A stretch of 64,000 nucleotides of DNA from Aurifilum marmelostoma (Eukaryota; Ascomycota; Sordariomycetes; Diaporthales; Cryphonectriaceae). The position numbers and the translations under genes are program-made. Below the pieces are notes generated by a model. That model worked only from the letters and a program-made list of their open reading frames with translations, did no database searches and was not told where the DNA came from. Below are positions 12,080-23,962 of the stretch, piece by piece (the first letter of the stretch is position 1; the number at the start of each line of letters is the position of its first letter). Location: contig JAMXSV010000024.1 of assembly GCA_027559495.1 (NCBI GenBank), positions 1,984,001-2,048,000 of the forward strand. The letters are read 5' to 3'.

Positions 12080-14279
12080 TTATCGAAGGGAGAAACCCTT
12101 CCTCTTGCCTTCCTTCTCGATCGGCCGCCCGCTCTCGACCCTCGACTTCTTGTCCTCGAGCTCCTGCCGCTGGCGATCGAGCTGCTCCTTCATCTCGCGA
12201 TGCCGTGCGTACAGCTCCTCCTCGCTCTGCTTGAGCTTGGACTCCTTCTCGGCCACCTTCTGCTGGAAGACCATCTTCATCTCTGCCTCCATCTTGGCGA
12301 GCTTCTGCTCGTGGAGGGCACGCTCCTCTTCCTGCTTGACCGCGGGGTTGACCTCCTTGAAGACGCTGGGGTCCTGGGAAACACCCATCTGGATGAGCTT
12401 GTCCGTGCGGTAGTTCTCGTAGAGGAGGTTGTTGGTGTGCTCCTTGAGCTCCTCCATGTGGGTCCGGATAAGCATCTGGCGGAGCTTGACAAAGTCGCAG
12501 TGCTCCTCGTTGTCGACCTCGATGACACCCCAGGGGTACTGGCGACCTCGGACCTTGCGCCCGTCGGCATTGGTGATCTCGTTGGTCGCACCAACCACGG
12601 CAAACGGAACCTTGGACATTATCTCGTTGTTCTCGGCGATGGTCTCCTCGTCATCAAGCTCGTAGCGGGGGCCCTCGAAGATCTGGACGTTGTGGTGCTT
12701 GATATCTGCCAGAATCTGGTGACTCGGTTAGCGGCTGGAGAGAAAGCTCGCGCATCACGGGGCAAAGAACTTACTCTAGCCTTGAAGGCGGTCACCTCCT
12801 CATCCGTCAGGGTATCGGACTTGGCGATGACGGGGATCAGGTTGACCTTGGTGTGGAGGCGCTTCATGACCTCGATATCCAGAGGCTTCAGGGAGTGGCC
12901 GGTAGGCTGGATGAAGAAGACACAGGCGTGGATGCGGTTGTCAACAATGTTCATGCGGTTGACCTTGTTCTCGGCGTCGAGGTAAGCATCGAACCGCTGC
13001 TCGATATTGTCGGTGATAGGCCGCCAAGACTCGTCGTTGTTGACAAAGTCACCGAAGCCGGGCGTGTCGACGACTGTCAGTCGGAGGCGGACACCGGCCT
13101 CCTCAATGTCGGCACTGATAGACTGGATCGTCACAGTCTTGGGGAGGATATCGAGGCTAGGTCCCTTGCGCTCCTTGGGTGGGTAGAGGGAGGTGTTGAA
13201 AAGCGTGTTCACAAGGGTAGACTTTCCAAGACCCGACTCGCCTGAGACAAGTATTAGCTATAGAACATTGTACGTGGACGAGAATTCCTAGAGTACTCAC
13301 CAACAACCATGACGTTAAAGTTGAAGCCCTTGCGGACACTCTTGCGGTGCCATTGGTTTGGCAGGTTGGCAAAGCCAACGTATCCAGTCAGCTTTCTGCG
13401 AACAATGTTCTTGTTCTCAATCACGCCGCCAGATGTGGCTGTAGCTGGGATGTTAGAACGCTGCTCTGGCTCAGAAGCAACTTGATCCACAGGAGAGGAG
13501 GGCTTGCCAGTAGGAGGCTCTGGAGGGGTGGAGACGGGGGCGCCGTTGGAAGCTAGAAGATAGCGATCAGGTCAGTTCTGGTATTCTCAAAGGCATTTGT
13601 CGGGTAAAAATGTTCAGTCAGTTTCAGAGAGCAATGCAGAGCCGGAGGACCTGACACTCAGAGGGCGGCGGCACGATGTCGCGGCTGAGTTCTCTCAGAT
13701 CCAGTGCCATGAGGGGTGCGATGCTGGGCGCAGCCTCGACGTCCAGCATGCGGCGAAGGACGGAGCTCCAGGGAACGCGATAGGAGAGGCTGCTGGTTCT
13801 CGTGGCTACAACGGGCGGGGTCAAGTTCCGAGATTCAAAGGCGCCCGGGACGGTAGTCTCCAGCTGAACACTGTGTGAACGAGTCTTGGTCGTATGGAGC
13901 AAGTCGAACGGCATATTGCGCTGAGGTATAATGTCGTAACGCCAAGCTCCCTCGACTCTTTCCCCCCCTCTGTATCTCTTTCTGTGCAGTCGCTCTGTCC
14001 TTTCCACGATGCCCGAGATACCGCGAAGCGCTTCGGCGAAATATCACGGGTGATGGATATCGAAAATTCAACAGCGAAGCCCAAAGGACGTTCGTCGGAA
14101 GCGCTGTCAAGATAAATTGTTGAATCGAGGGGACGGTTGGATTGGGTCGAGCTGGTTGGGCTGAGGCTGCCGCTCGATTGGGTCCGCGAGTGGTCATGGC
14201 CAGTGGGCTCATTCTCTTGCATTGCTCTCCCTCCAAATTGACTGGCAAACGCAGGAAAGAGGTGGTGGTCCTTACCCAT
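12080..14279 (-). CDS. CDC3: Septin, AspB/CDC3 class
   Basis: GTP-binding filament protein of septa, hyphal tips and conidiophores. Exons: 14279-14276 (ATGG), 13552-13301, 13241-12775, 12715-12080, giving 452 aa. The first exon is only ATG+G before donor GTAAGG; G joins CT to read MASNGAPVSTPPEPP. The 723-bp first intron is unusually long, but no nearer start fits phase 1. Motifs: polybasic RRKLTGYVGFANLPNQWHRK, P-loop GESGLGKST (split by intron 2 after its first base), G3 DTPGFGD, G4 AKSD, septin unique element (GRKVRGRQYPWGVIEVDN), then a long C-terminal coiled coil (EEERALHEQKLAKMEAEMK...). The sequence closely follows the AspB/Cdc3 group, more so than Cdc10, Cdc11 or Cdc12. Confidence 0.93.
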
Positions 14280-16776
14280 TGTGTATGTGCAACCGATTTA
14301 TTTTTTTTGGGGGAAAAAAGAATAAGGGATAGAACGAGTGACTGTAGAATGAAAAATAATGTGTTAGCAACAGCGTCGTCATTCAGGGGAGGAGATTCGG
14401 CAGTCGCAGCAGTAGCAGCACACTAAGCTCCAGGTACCCAAAGGTCCAGCGTCCTAGATCCCAAAACAGACTCGTGGGCGACACGCCAAAACTATCGTCG
14501 CTAGCAGAGCTTAGGAGGTGATCAATCGCCTCAGAGACATCTGCCAGCTGAGACACACAGAGGTCTGACTGATGAGGGAGGCAGCGGACAGAGGATCTTC
14601 TTTGGCTGCCGGGAGGCCTGAAGGGGGGGGGGGGGATGGATCACACAGTCTTGGGGATGGACGTACCAGGAAGGGGACACGCAGCTCGGGCCAACGCGCC
14701 TTGAGGAGATAGACAGGTGAGACGTCTGGTCTTGATGAGTTTGTAGAAGGTGACGGGGAAAAGGGAGGAACAAGAAAGAAAGGGAAAAGAAAAAAAGGTG
14801 TAACTGGTGATAAGAACGAAGATGGATGGACAGGTAAGGTCTGGTCGTAGAAATTTTGCACGGGAAGGAAGAAGACGTGGAGATGAAGTGTGCAATGTCA
14901 AGATGGGTGCGCAGAGGAGGGTTTGCAAAGGGGGAAATTTGGCAAGCACGGGTAGGACGACATGGTCACTTCGCTTGCTACGAGCTTGGTCCCTGAGCCA
15001 GTGAGGCCCCGGTCGTCCCAATTCCCCAGTGACCCACAGGGTACAGCACAGGGGCCGGACGGAGGACCGTGACCCCCTGGCTCTACTGAATTCGACTGAA
15101 CTGAACACGCCAAGCCTGATCAGGCCAGATTGGAGCAGATCCAATGGCAGTCTCATATACACCTTGCTCAATTCCCGGGTTGCATAATGATGAGCTGCCC
15201 ACCCTGCTGCCGCCGCCGCTGCTGCTACTGCCGCGCTGCAGGTTGCCTGTGCTGCATATTTGGCAGAAGATAAAAGGGGCGGCGGCCGTCGTGCCTCATC
15301 ACCAACAGGTGGAGAAACCAGAACACGCTGCAGGGGTTGGTAGGTGGTACCATACACACATCATCACTACATACTACTGCTAGCACATGCATGTACGAGG
15401 TTTGAGGTGCCATAATCCCTCCCGTTCCTCGAGTTCAATTGGCTGGATGTTCACATCTTTCTCCTGGCGACGCGACCGGCAGCTGGGTTCTGCTGTCTTG
15501 GTGGTGGCAGGTGGTTGGTCGGGCCTGCTGGTGGAAATTGCCTGCCATGGTTAGTTAGGCTGCCAGGTGGTCTATGCGATACACGACCAGCGGCACCAAT
15601 TTTGTCCTCCTCTTTTTATTTTCTTCATTTAGCTCATTTCTTCATCTGCCCCTTGTGGTATCCTTGCTTTTTAAGTGCTTTGATACCAGCGCAGGATCGA
15701 GATACATATGATATTCTGTCCACTTATCGGCAAGATCCTCGTGTTGATCGACGAGGCTCGTAACGAAGCCTTACCATCCACAATCATTCTCTTGGGATTC
15801 TTTTTATTTCCTTTTCTGTGGCAAAAGCAAAATGGTTGATATCCGCCTTCCCTCCTTACTTATTTGAGCCCTGGCCCGAGGGAGGGAGAGTGAAGGAAAG
15901 AAAGGAAAAAGAAAAGAAACCCAAACCAATTGGATACCGACACAACATGTCCCAGACTTTATCTTTATTTCCTACCCTCCCTGAAGCAGGTTCATTTTGT
16001 CTGGTCCGTTTAGCTACTACGTGGCAATTCTCTCGAGCGGCCTGCTATTGGTTTGTGTGTGATTCTCGGAGAGGGCTAGAAACCCTTAGAACGGGAGGCA
16101 GGGCCCAACGGTAGCATTGCGCCATAGGGCTGACGCTCCTCCTCCCATGAATGATGTATTGTTCGTCGAGGCGATGCAGGGGCAGGGTATCAAAGGGAGC
16201 AGAGAGCTTTCCCGATGACTCGTTACAACTCACTTGGCCTCGAGGGCTGGGGGTTAAAGAATAAAAACAAGGGAGAACAGACGATAACCTAATCCCGAGG
16301 TACGACATTCGAGCGTTGCACGCAAGCTATACTTAGTGCCCACGCGATTGTGTTTTTGTTGGGCTGGGGACCGGGAAGCCGCGGCGGCGAGTACCTGCAT
16401 TTTCCCGTGCTGGCCAGGGGCTCCACCCAATAACTTGTAGGTATGATGATATCACACTCGACTCACTCGATTCAAACCCGAGGCATCATTAAAAAAAAAA
16501 ATAGTTAGGAAGGAGGGGGAAAAAAAAAAGCTGTAAGACAGGCGTCATTCAAAGCAGTCTCAACCTTGGACCCTCGCATTGGTGTTGCCTCGAACGTCAA
16601 TGCGACTTGAGGAGGGACACAGAGAAGTCAAGAGAATCGGCACGACTCTCCTTGTTTTCATGTGAAGACATATTTGGATTCATTCATTTATTGGGTTGAT
16701 ATGTTTGATCAGCTGCGGACCATGGATCTGACCTTGGATATCTTCCCTATGCCAACCAATTAATCAGCCGGCAACG
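14280..16776. other. Divergent upstream region, septin / phospholipase
   Basis: 2.5 kb with no supported gene. It contains a 13-G run (14623-14635), A- and T-rich tracts and CTG-type triplets near 15210. The 238-residue minus-strand frame at 14641-15357 is Ala/Leu/Ser-rich, matches no family I know and sits in the septin leader, so I do not call it. Confidence 0.55.
14623..14635. repeat. 13-base G homopolymer
   Basis: Uninterrupted G run. Its length is unreliable in any assembly, and especially in this one given the homopolymer errors inside genes. Confidence 0.85.
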
Positions 16777-19304
16777 ATGCGATTCCCTCGACACACGTAC
16801 CTGCGAGGTACCACGATACCACGGACCAGACTGGAGGGGCATCTGGGTCAGCTGCGGCATCAACGGACCTCCCGGACAACCCCCCAGCGCGTCAAGCAAG
16901 GCGCCTGCTCCCACCCTCCCAGCAGGTTCGGCACATCTTCTTCTCGTCAAAGAGCAAACAGCAAAGCCCGAAACGTACGCTTCCCACCGCAATCCTGGTC
17001 GGCACCCTGCTGATCTGGTCATTATATCCATCAGATGTCATCAAGGAGCTTCAGCCAGGCCCAGAGAGAGTGGTGAGGGCAGAAGACATCGCCGCCGAGG
17101 ACTCATCGCCAGCACAAAATGAGGCCGACAGCAGTAAGGCCACAGAGGACCAGGCGGCAAAGAGCCAGGCCAGCGGTGCCTGGTTCAATTTTGCCACGAC
17201 TTTTGAGAACTTCCGCGTTATCACGGACACGGAGTGGCGCAATGTGCCCGATAAAGTGCTCGACTTCATCCTGCCAGAATGGTCCAAGATGCTCCCTGGC
17301 TTCATCCGCAAGCTGCAGCGGGAGCTCTCCATGGCGCCAGGCTCGCTGGCCGACGAGATATGGCAGGAGGCGCACGACCCAGATATTAATCCCGAAATTC
17401 GCCACTCAGCCAAGGTCCGGGTGTCGCAAGACCTATGCGACGATGAGATGCAGTACCTGGCGCGAAGGAAGAAGATGACCGCGGTCGCACTGGCCAAGTA
17501 CCTCGGGCTGGACGAGGACGACGTTCACGAGGATGACGTGCCCACTGTGGCCATGTGCGGGTCAGGTGGAGGGCTCCGCGCGCTTGTCGCGGGCACTGGC
17601 TCGATGCTCGCCACTGAGGAGGATGGCCTGTTCGACTGTGTCACATATACATCTGGCGTGAGCGGTTCATGCTGGCTCCAGGCGCTCTACCATTCCTCCT
17701 TCGCAGAAGGCAGACTGGACCGTGTTCTCGACCACCTCAAGTCAAGGATCGGTATACACATCGCATATCCACCCGTAGCCTTCTCATCTCTGTCCTCCGC
17801 CCCCACGAACAAGTATCTGCTGAGCGGCCTGGTCGAGAAGCTCAAGGGCGATGCGAATGCCTACCTTGGTCTCGTCGACATCTACGGTCTGCTCCTCGCC
17901 GCTCGACTCCTCGTGCCCAGAGGTGAGCTTGGTGTGAACAGTCGAGATTTCAAGCTCTCAAACCAGCGGCAAAACATCAAGTACGGGCAGCACCCCCTGC
18001 CCATTTATACAGCGGTTCGCCACGAAATACCGAACGTCGAAGCTGTCACCGGCAGTTCGACGGGAAATGCAACAGAAGAGGCCAAGGAGGAAGCTGTGAG
18101 GGAAGCCTGGTTCCAATGGTTCGAGCTCACCCCTTACGAGGTGTTCTGTGAAGAATTCGCCGCCGGTATTCCGACCTGGGCTCTTGGTCGCAAATTCAAA
18201 GATGGTCTCGATGTCCCTCCTGAAGACGGTTTCCATCTGCCAGAGGTCCGCATGCCGTTGCTCATGGGAATCTTTGGCAGCGCTTTCTGTGCCACGCTGT
18301 CCCACTATTATCGTGAGGTACGACCGCTCGTACAGAGCCTGACGGGATTTGCGACCATCGACGAGATGATCTCAGGCCATAACGAGGACCTGAGCAAAGT
18401 ACATCCCATCGATCCCGCAACGATCCCGAATTATACCTATGGCATGGAGGGGAAACTCCCACGAACCACACCCACGAGTGTCTTCAACAATGAGTATCTG
18501 CAGCTCATGGATGCGGGTATGTCGAATAACCTGCCCATCTACCCTCTCCTGCGCCCAGGCCGCAACGTCGAAGTCATCATTGCCTTCGACGCCTCTGCCG
18601 ACGTGAGGACAGATAATTGGTTGTCTGTGGCGGACGGATACGCCCGACAAAGAGGTATCAAAGGCTGGCCCGTGGGCGTGGGATGGCCTCGACTGGGCGA
18701 GAGCGACAGCCAGGTCGTCAAGGAACTTGACGAGTCTGAGTCCGTTTCAGCAGCTGAGGCGGAGCGCAAGCTCACCGAGGCCAAGATAGACCAGGCAGCC
18801 CGGCGGCTCGAGGCTGGTGTCCAGGAGAAGGACGCTGAGGACACGCACAAGTTCGAGAAGGGCGAGGAGACCTCAGGCGAGCTAGGCTACTGCACGGTGT
18901 GGGTCGGCACCACGCAGGAGCGCAGCAGCGAGCCGCCGCCGCCCTCCAAGGCGCTGGAGGACGCTGATGCGTGGCAGCTCATGGAGCCTGACGCGGGCAT
19001 CGCGGTCGTGTACATGCCCTTCCTCAAGAATGACAAGGTCGAGGGCGTGGACCCAGGTACGAGCGAATACATGAGCACGTGGAATTTTGTGTATAACCCG
19101 GAAGAGGTGGAGAAGGTGGTCGCGCTGGCGAGGGCAAACTATGATGAGGGGCGGGAGAAGATACGTAGAACGATCAGAGCGGTGTATGAGAGGAAGAAAA
19201 AGAGGAGGTTGGAAAGGGAAGAGGCACTTCAGGCAGAGAGGAGGAGGAGGGAGGTCAGGCTGGGGGTCAGTGGGAAGCTGGGCGAAGGCGATCATTTCAG
19301 CTGA
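16777..19304 (+). CDS. Membrane-anchored cytosolic-phospholipase-A2-type lipase (PLA2c domain); N-terminus uncertain
   Basis: Predicted to hydrolyse acyl ester bonds of phospholipids or lysophospholipids at a membrane. The certain part is one exon, 16764-19304, open with no internal ATG before the catalytic domain. It reads a basic, Ser-rich leader (VRHIFFSSKSKQQSPKR), one transmembrane helix (TAILVGTLLIWSLYPSDV), then the catalytic domain with CGSGGGLRALVAG (oxyanion loop), the nucleophile TSGVSGSCW and the Asp-bearing MDAGMSNNLPIYPL with FDASADV. The C-terminus is a Lys/Arg/Glu helix. The only reasonable start, ATG 16777 (MRFPRHTYLRG), is in another frame. One extra C in the 6-C run 16880-16885 would join it and make 842 aa. 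A short intron is the alternative. The Arg-rich leader plus TM suggests a mitochondrial inner-membrane location (inference). Confidence 0.85.
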
Positions 19305-19997
19305 GCCGGCCAGTATTGCCAGGGGCGTTGGGTCCAAGCAGCAGTTGGAAATGCTGCTCAAACTGGGTCCGGATGCGAGAGGTACTAGGTAGATACCCCA
19401 ATAGAGATGACGGTCACACGAATTCCCTGCGTCTACGAAGAGGCGACGGGATGTCCTTAGTCCTGCAATCCCTCAATCGGGCTCGCTCTGTCATACTTGG
19501 CTAGCCTCGCACGACTCCCTTCAGCCTTTCCTCCTTGCTTATAGCATTACGGAGCACGGAGTCGGAAATATCTTACCTCTGTCGAGCTTTATACAGTTCA
19601 TGTGGACTTCAGCACGCAGGGCAGAGGGTTATAGACGGCTTACTGACTTTTGCGCCCCCAGCGAAGCTCATCTTCATGTCTTCGATATAAATTTTCTTTT
19701 TTTCTTTTTCAGAGAAATATACAATCCCCGGAGGGAGTGAGCAGCAAGCCCGAACATCGTCAACACCACCACCTTCCCCCCCCCCCCTTCCCCCTCTTTA
19801 CCTCTGGGTCATCACGAATGTGGATGAGTTTTGGCCATGCCTTCCTTCCTCGCGCCATCCCGAGTTTCTATATTGCGCCACTGATGCCTCCCAGCAGTCC
19901 AGCCACCTCCATCACATCACATGCCTCCCGCTTCCGCATAATGAGTAGAGAGATAGATGCACGTATGCAACCGCAACCGCCACTTCACTCGTCCTTT
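19305..19997. other. Convergent 3' region, phospholipase / mL44
   Basis: No gene seen; it holds two convergent 3' ends and a C/T tract near 19780. Confidence 0.6.
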
Positions 19998-21462
19998 TTA
20001 CACACCAGAGGTGATGACCTCGCCGATATCCACATAGACGGGCTCCCACGGCTTGGCGCCCTCGAGCATCATGTCGCTGGGCACGCGGACGTCCTCGCCG
20101 GGGCTGTACAGGTACCATGCCTTGAGGGCATTCATGGCAGCCTTCTTGCGGGCGTGGTCGAGACTCGCGGCCGTGCCCTCACCGAGCTTGTCGTTGCCGC
20201 TGAAGATGCCCACCACGAAGACGGGCGTCCTCGAGAGCCGACCCGTCTCGGAGAGCAGCCTCGCGACGGGTTGCTCAAACTCCTCCCGCATGCACAGCCG
20301 CGCGAGCTCACGCAGGGGCAGCTTGAATGTGAAGAGCTTCTCGAGGTCGAGCTGCCGCGACAGGATGTGCGACCTGACAAACGAGCGTGCTGCCTCCCGG
20401 CCGGAGTGTGTGTAGATGGCGCCCACGACGGCCCTCACAAACTGCCCGTGTATGTTCTGCGACCTGGCCCTCTTCTCGTCCGGATTGCCCAGGCTGAGCT
20501 CCCTCTCGAGCGGCAGCTTTGATGACTGCTGCGCGGCCTCCTCCTCGGCCTTCATCATCCTCACCACGTCGTCGACGTCCGCGCCCCCCAGTGCCGTCCT
20601 CCTCCAGCGGACGTGGGATCACCTCGCCAAAGTCGTCATCCATGACCACTCTGCTCGAGATACCCCGCCTGTATCTGTATCTGTGCTGGTACTCTGACCG
20701 CACGAAACCCCACTTCGTGTTGGTGGCCCTAGGCGCATCTAGCGAAAACTGCAGCAGGCCTGGGTCGACCTCCACGCCCGGTGCGGCTGCATTCTCGACA
20801 CCCCACGACCGCGATACGAGAAACAGAGTCTTGTCGCCAGCATAGGCCTTCATGGCGGCATGCATGATCTCCATGGGCAGCCTGGGGTAACGGCACATGA
20901 GCATCTCGGATGTGTAGTAGCTGATCAGCGTCTGGCCGAGGAAGGAGAGGTTGGAGTTGTTGAAGAGAGGGGCGGCGTCGGCCGAGGGGTCCACGAGGGT
21001 CCTTGCCAGCGTCTGCAGGGGGATCTTGTCGGAGAGGGCAAGCCGTGCATGTAAGGCGGCGAGCTTGGCTGAGCGGAGGGCCTTGTTGGGTAGAGGCGAG
21101 GGCGGTTCACCGAGATACTGATCTGGGTCTATTGAAGGCCATTGTGTTGGCTCAGCACCGGAAGTAGGGGCGACGGGGGAAAATTGTGAATCTTGTTCGG
21201 AAGCCAGAGGAGGGGCGGTGCTGGCTGGCTCGTCCGCAGCATGTCTGATCTCTTCCTCGAGCCCTCTTGCATTTGTCGATATGGTCGATTGGCAGCGTCT
21301 CGATGGAGTAGAGAAAGCATGTGGGCCTTGACTCCTCCTAAGTCCCTGCCCTTGCACTCGGACGCAGGACGCAGAGAGGCTTGGTCTCGAAGAAGTTGTC
21401 GCGGCTCCTGGTCGAGCAGAGAGCAGGTGCCCTGACCATTTTTCCAACCTTAACCTCTTCAT
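19998..21462 (-). CDS. MRPL3: Mitochondrial large-subunit ribosomal protein mL44 (MRPL3), with an apparent frameshift
   Basis: Structural component of the mitochondrial 54S subunit, built on an RNase III-like fold plus a double-stranded-RNA-binding domain. ATG 21462 starts MKRLRLEKWSGHLLSARPG, a basic presequence. The RNase III-like region runs from SDKIPLQTLARTLVDP through NLSFLGQTLISYYTSEMLMC. The C-terminal part contains HGQFVRAVVGAIYTHSG and the dsRBD segment GTAASLDHARKKAAMNALKA. The frame breaks at the 6-C run 20584-20589 (six Gs in sense). With five it reads EEDGTGGADVDDVVRMMKAE and the gene becomes one 1464-nt exon of 487 aa. It is divergent from another probable mitochondrial gene 499 bp away. 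Confidence 0.92.
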
Positions 21463-21961
21463 GGAGACAAATTTTCTGTGCAGACTGTAGTCCCAAGTAC
21501 AAATTGAGACACAGCACCGTTTTATGGGGACACGCACGAATGAGTGGTCGTCGTCATGGGAGTCGTCAACTCGTAGTCGTGGGTTCGTCGTCCTTGGGTG
21601 CGCTCGTTCTCGGTCGCGCAAAAGTCTGGACAAAAAAAATGGTGAGCTTGAGAATGGACGCTAACACGGTCGGTGCCGGGGTCGCTCGCGTGAGCTCTGC
21701 GGCAAGCCTGAGTCCCCCCTGTTAGCAGGCCCGGCTTGCATTGGCCCTGGCCCTCAAGCTGACATAATGTACGTACAGAGTTTGGGCTGCACCACCATTC
21801 CGGGCAGGCAGATGGGCGTCGCAGAGGAGGTCCCACCCTTGCTTCTCTATGGTCAATCACTCTCTAGACAATTCGACGTCAACTCAAGCTTCGCATCGAC
21901 CAAGCACATCCATCTTCCTACGTCCAAAATCACTCCCCGTCTACGAGCCAACTAGGTCACA
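21463..21961. promoter_or_regulatory. Shared divergent promoter of mL44 and the 90-residue membrane protein
   Basis: 499 bp between the start codons of two divergent genes that both look mitochondrial, suggesting a bidirectional promoter. I see no clear TATA box. The spacer upstream of the plus-strand gene is C-rich. Confidence 0.5.
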
Positions 21962-22443
21962 ATGGTGAGTCCATCTGATACAGATTTCTACTGCTTTGTC
22001 TTCTGCTAACAATCATGCAGGGTGGTGGTCCTAAAGTCCCGTTCGTACTCCCCGATTCCCTCAATCCATCCAGAGGCCACACGGTCTGGTCCTTCCAACG
22101 AGTCCTGACAACCACGGTCTAGGTACCCCAAGCACGTCTGGTCACCTGCCGGTGGCTGGTATGCCCAACCCTCTAACTGGCGAAAGAACACAGCCATATT
22201 CGGCGCTGTCGTGGTGGGAATTACGGCCCTCGTGTGGAACCTGAGTGCCGAGCGCGAGTTCAGACACAAGATGCCCGAGCCAGGCCGCTTCTTCCCAAGT
22301 CGAAAGTGCGTATTTCACCAAGGAAGGATATTCATGTTTGAAAATAAATAAAGTGCATGGACTAACCCTGGGACAGCTGGACGAGGCAAATAAGGGAGCA
22401 CGAAAAGGCGCAGAAAGAGGCATCGGGAAGCAGCTCGTCATAG
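21962..22443 (+). CDS. Small single-pass membrane protein, probably mitochondrial (90 aa, four exons)
   Basis: Exons: 21962-21964 (ATG alone), 22021-22040, 22123-22305, 22377-22443; introns 56, 82 and 71 bp, all GT..AG. The last has a perfect branch site (ACTAAC) before CAG. The protein starts MGGGPKVPYPKHVWSPAGGW, has one helix (TAIFGAVVVGITALVWNLSA), then a charged tail with MPEPGRFFPSRNW and a Ser-rich end. The pattern (short, W/P-rich front, single helix, basic tail) resembles accessory subunits of respiratory complexes, possibly complex I. I recognise it as a conserved fungal protein but cannot name it. It shares a promoter region with mL44. Confidence 0.85.
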
Positions 22444-23517
22444 GAGTGACGTTGAGGCTAGGAGGGGTTGTACATATACGGGATTGCAGAAGACAATTGC
22501 AGACTCATCGCTAAGCAGTCGGCATGTGCATGTTCAGTCTCGTGATCACAAAATGTGCGCCTGTCTCTTCGAATTACACCCGTCGTATACGCCCAAGCGA
22601 GGTGCCGATATTTCCAAGGACACCATATCCGCCATTGCACTAATTGCAACAAGCTTAATCCATACTTTTTTTCGTACTTGTTCCATGTTGATCCTTCGTC
22701 GACGCCGTGGTTTGACTTCAATTCCTTCAGTCCCAAGCTCGGATGTCACAAGACCACGCCAGTGATTAGGTCAAGTAGTCATGCCGTGAGATCGGAATTG
22801 TTCCGAGGTCTCTATAAGGTGATATATGTGGGATGGACTATTGGCTGGAGGTGGCAATCAAATTGGAATCACGATCTCAGCGCACTGATCACAAGCAGAG
22901 CCTCAAAACTCATGCTCATGACAAGCCTTACCTGTCGTCATGGCCAATGTGGTCGTCTGCTCACGTGCCCAATGGTAGCCAGATCTCAGATGACTTCCAA
23001 CAAACCAAGCCTAGAATGCCGACAAATAGAAGCGCTTCTTTTGTGCCCGATAGCGGGTTATGCCCACAAGTTCTAGACTCGGGCTCAATGGCACGGGCGA
23101 GAATTATTTGCCAGAATCATGAGTTCCGATTTCCTTGCAGCCACCTCGCTTTGTACTGAGACGCTGCTTGCAACCGACCCGCGACACAGGCTCTTCCTTT
23201 TTCTTTCCCCTAGTCAACTAATGCATGGCTTCAAGAGACTGCTGAAATATTGTATAGAGACCCAAGGATAAGAAGAGACTTGTATTGTTACGAATTGTTA
23301 GTTCCTTGTTCGGACTCGCGCCAAACTTGTCAACACGACCCGACTGGCACCCTTTACTTCCACAGACAGTTTTGTTTGGGTGGGGGGAAGGAGAGCGATT
23401 GGCCAATATACTGTACTGTCCATGAATGGATATTCTGGAAATCATATTGGCTCTCTGCAAGTCTTCACAAAACAATATACTATATATAGTATATGATGTT
23501 GCATCAAGTCCGAGAGT
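22444..23517. other. Intergenic region before tRNA-Arg
   Basis: No supported protein gene. The 173-residue plus-strand frame at 22555-23076 has no introns, codon bias or family resemblance. Confidence 0.55.
23475..23494 (+). promoter_or_regulatory. 20-bp perfect AT palindrome upstream of tRNA-Arg
   Basis: ATATACTATATATAGTATAT is its own reverse complement and ends 23 bp before the mature tRNA 5' end, the distance expected of an upstream TATA-like element for RNA polymerase III. The role is inferred. Confidence 0.5.
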
Positions 23518-23605
23518 GGTCCTTTGGCGCAATGGTAGCGCGTCACTTTCCGGTCTTTCTTCGGTTAGTTGGTGAAGGTTCACGGTTCGAGTCCGTGGAG
23601 GATCG
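23518..23605 (+). tRNA. tRNA-Arg(CCG) with a 16-nt intron
   Basis: Full cloverleaf. The acceptor GGTCCTT (23518-23524) pairs with GAGGATC, discriminator G at 23605. The D arm is GCGC-AATGGTA-GCGC. The anticodon stem TCACT/GGTGA spans 23543-23575. The T arm is CACGG-TTCGAGT-CCGTG. The anticodon loop gives CCG at 23550-23552 with G37, so it reads CGG (Arg). An intron at about 23554-23569 lies directly 3' of position 37, the normal eukaryotic position. GATCGTTTTG supplies a T-run terminator. The internal A box (TGGCGCAATGG) and B box (GGTTCGAGTCC) are intact. Confidence 0.85.
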
Positions 23606-23962
23606 TTTTGCATTTTGCCGGCGTCAGATATGGACCCGTCATTATTCTGCCCCCACCATTGATTGCTCTTTGCTTGTAGTATTTTTTTTTTTTTCTTTCG
23701 ACGGCTTCGCAATTTTTCTTTCTTTCTTCTTACTCCCGCTCTGGATGGCGATACCGGTCCAGAAAGCGTGTCAGTCCGGCGTAGTCCAGTCTCGCGTCGC
23801 CAAGATTGAGCTAGTAATATGAATAACGCTCATTGGTACTACAAGCGTGGAATTAACATGTCGAGGACCCATGATGCTATCTCTGGTCCCCGACACATAA
23901 AGTCTCGTCAAACTTCAGCAGACTGACTGCCTGTCCGGCGTTTCAGATTGACACTCGGTGCC
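23606..23962. other. Intergenic region after tRNA-Arg
   Basis: T-rich sequence and the upstream region of the next gene; nothing else seen. Confidence 0.55.

Noticed and set aside
12038..12985. 315-residue plus-strand open frame
   Set aside because: Antisense shadow of the septin exons; Leu/Val-rich repeats mirror the coiled-coil codons.
14641..15357. 238-residue minus-strand open frame
   Set aside because: Low-complexity Ala/Leu/Ser/Pro composition, no motif, no introns and position in the septin leader; best explained as chance in GC-rich DNA.
22555..23076. 173-residue plus-strand open frame before the tRNA
   Set aside because: No codon bias, no family resemblance, no splice structure.
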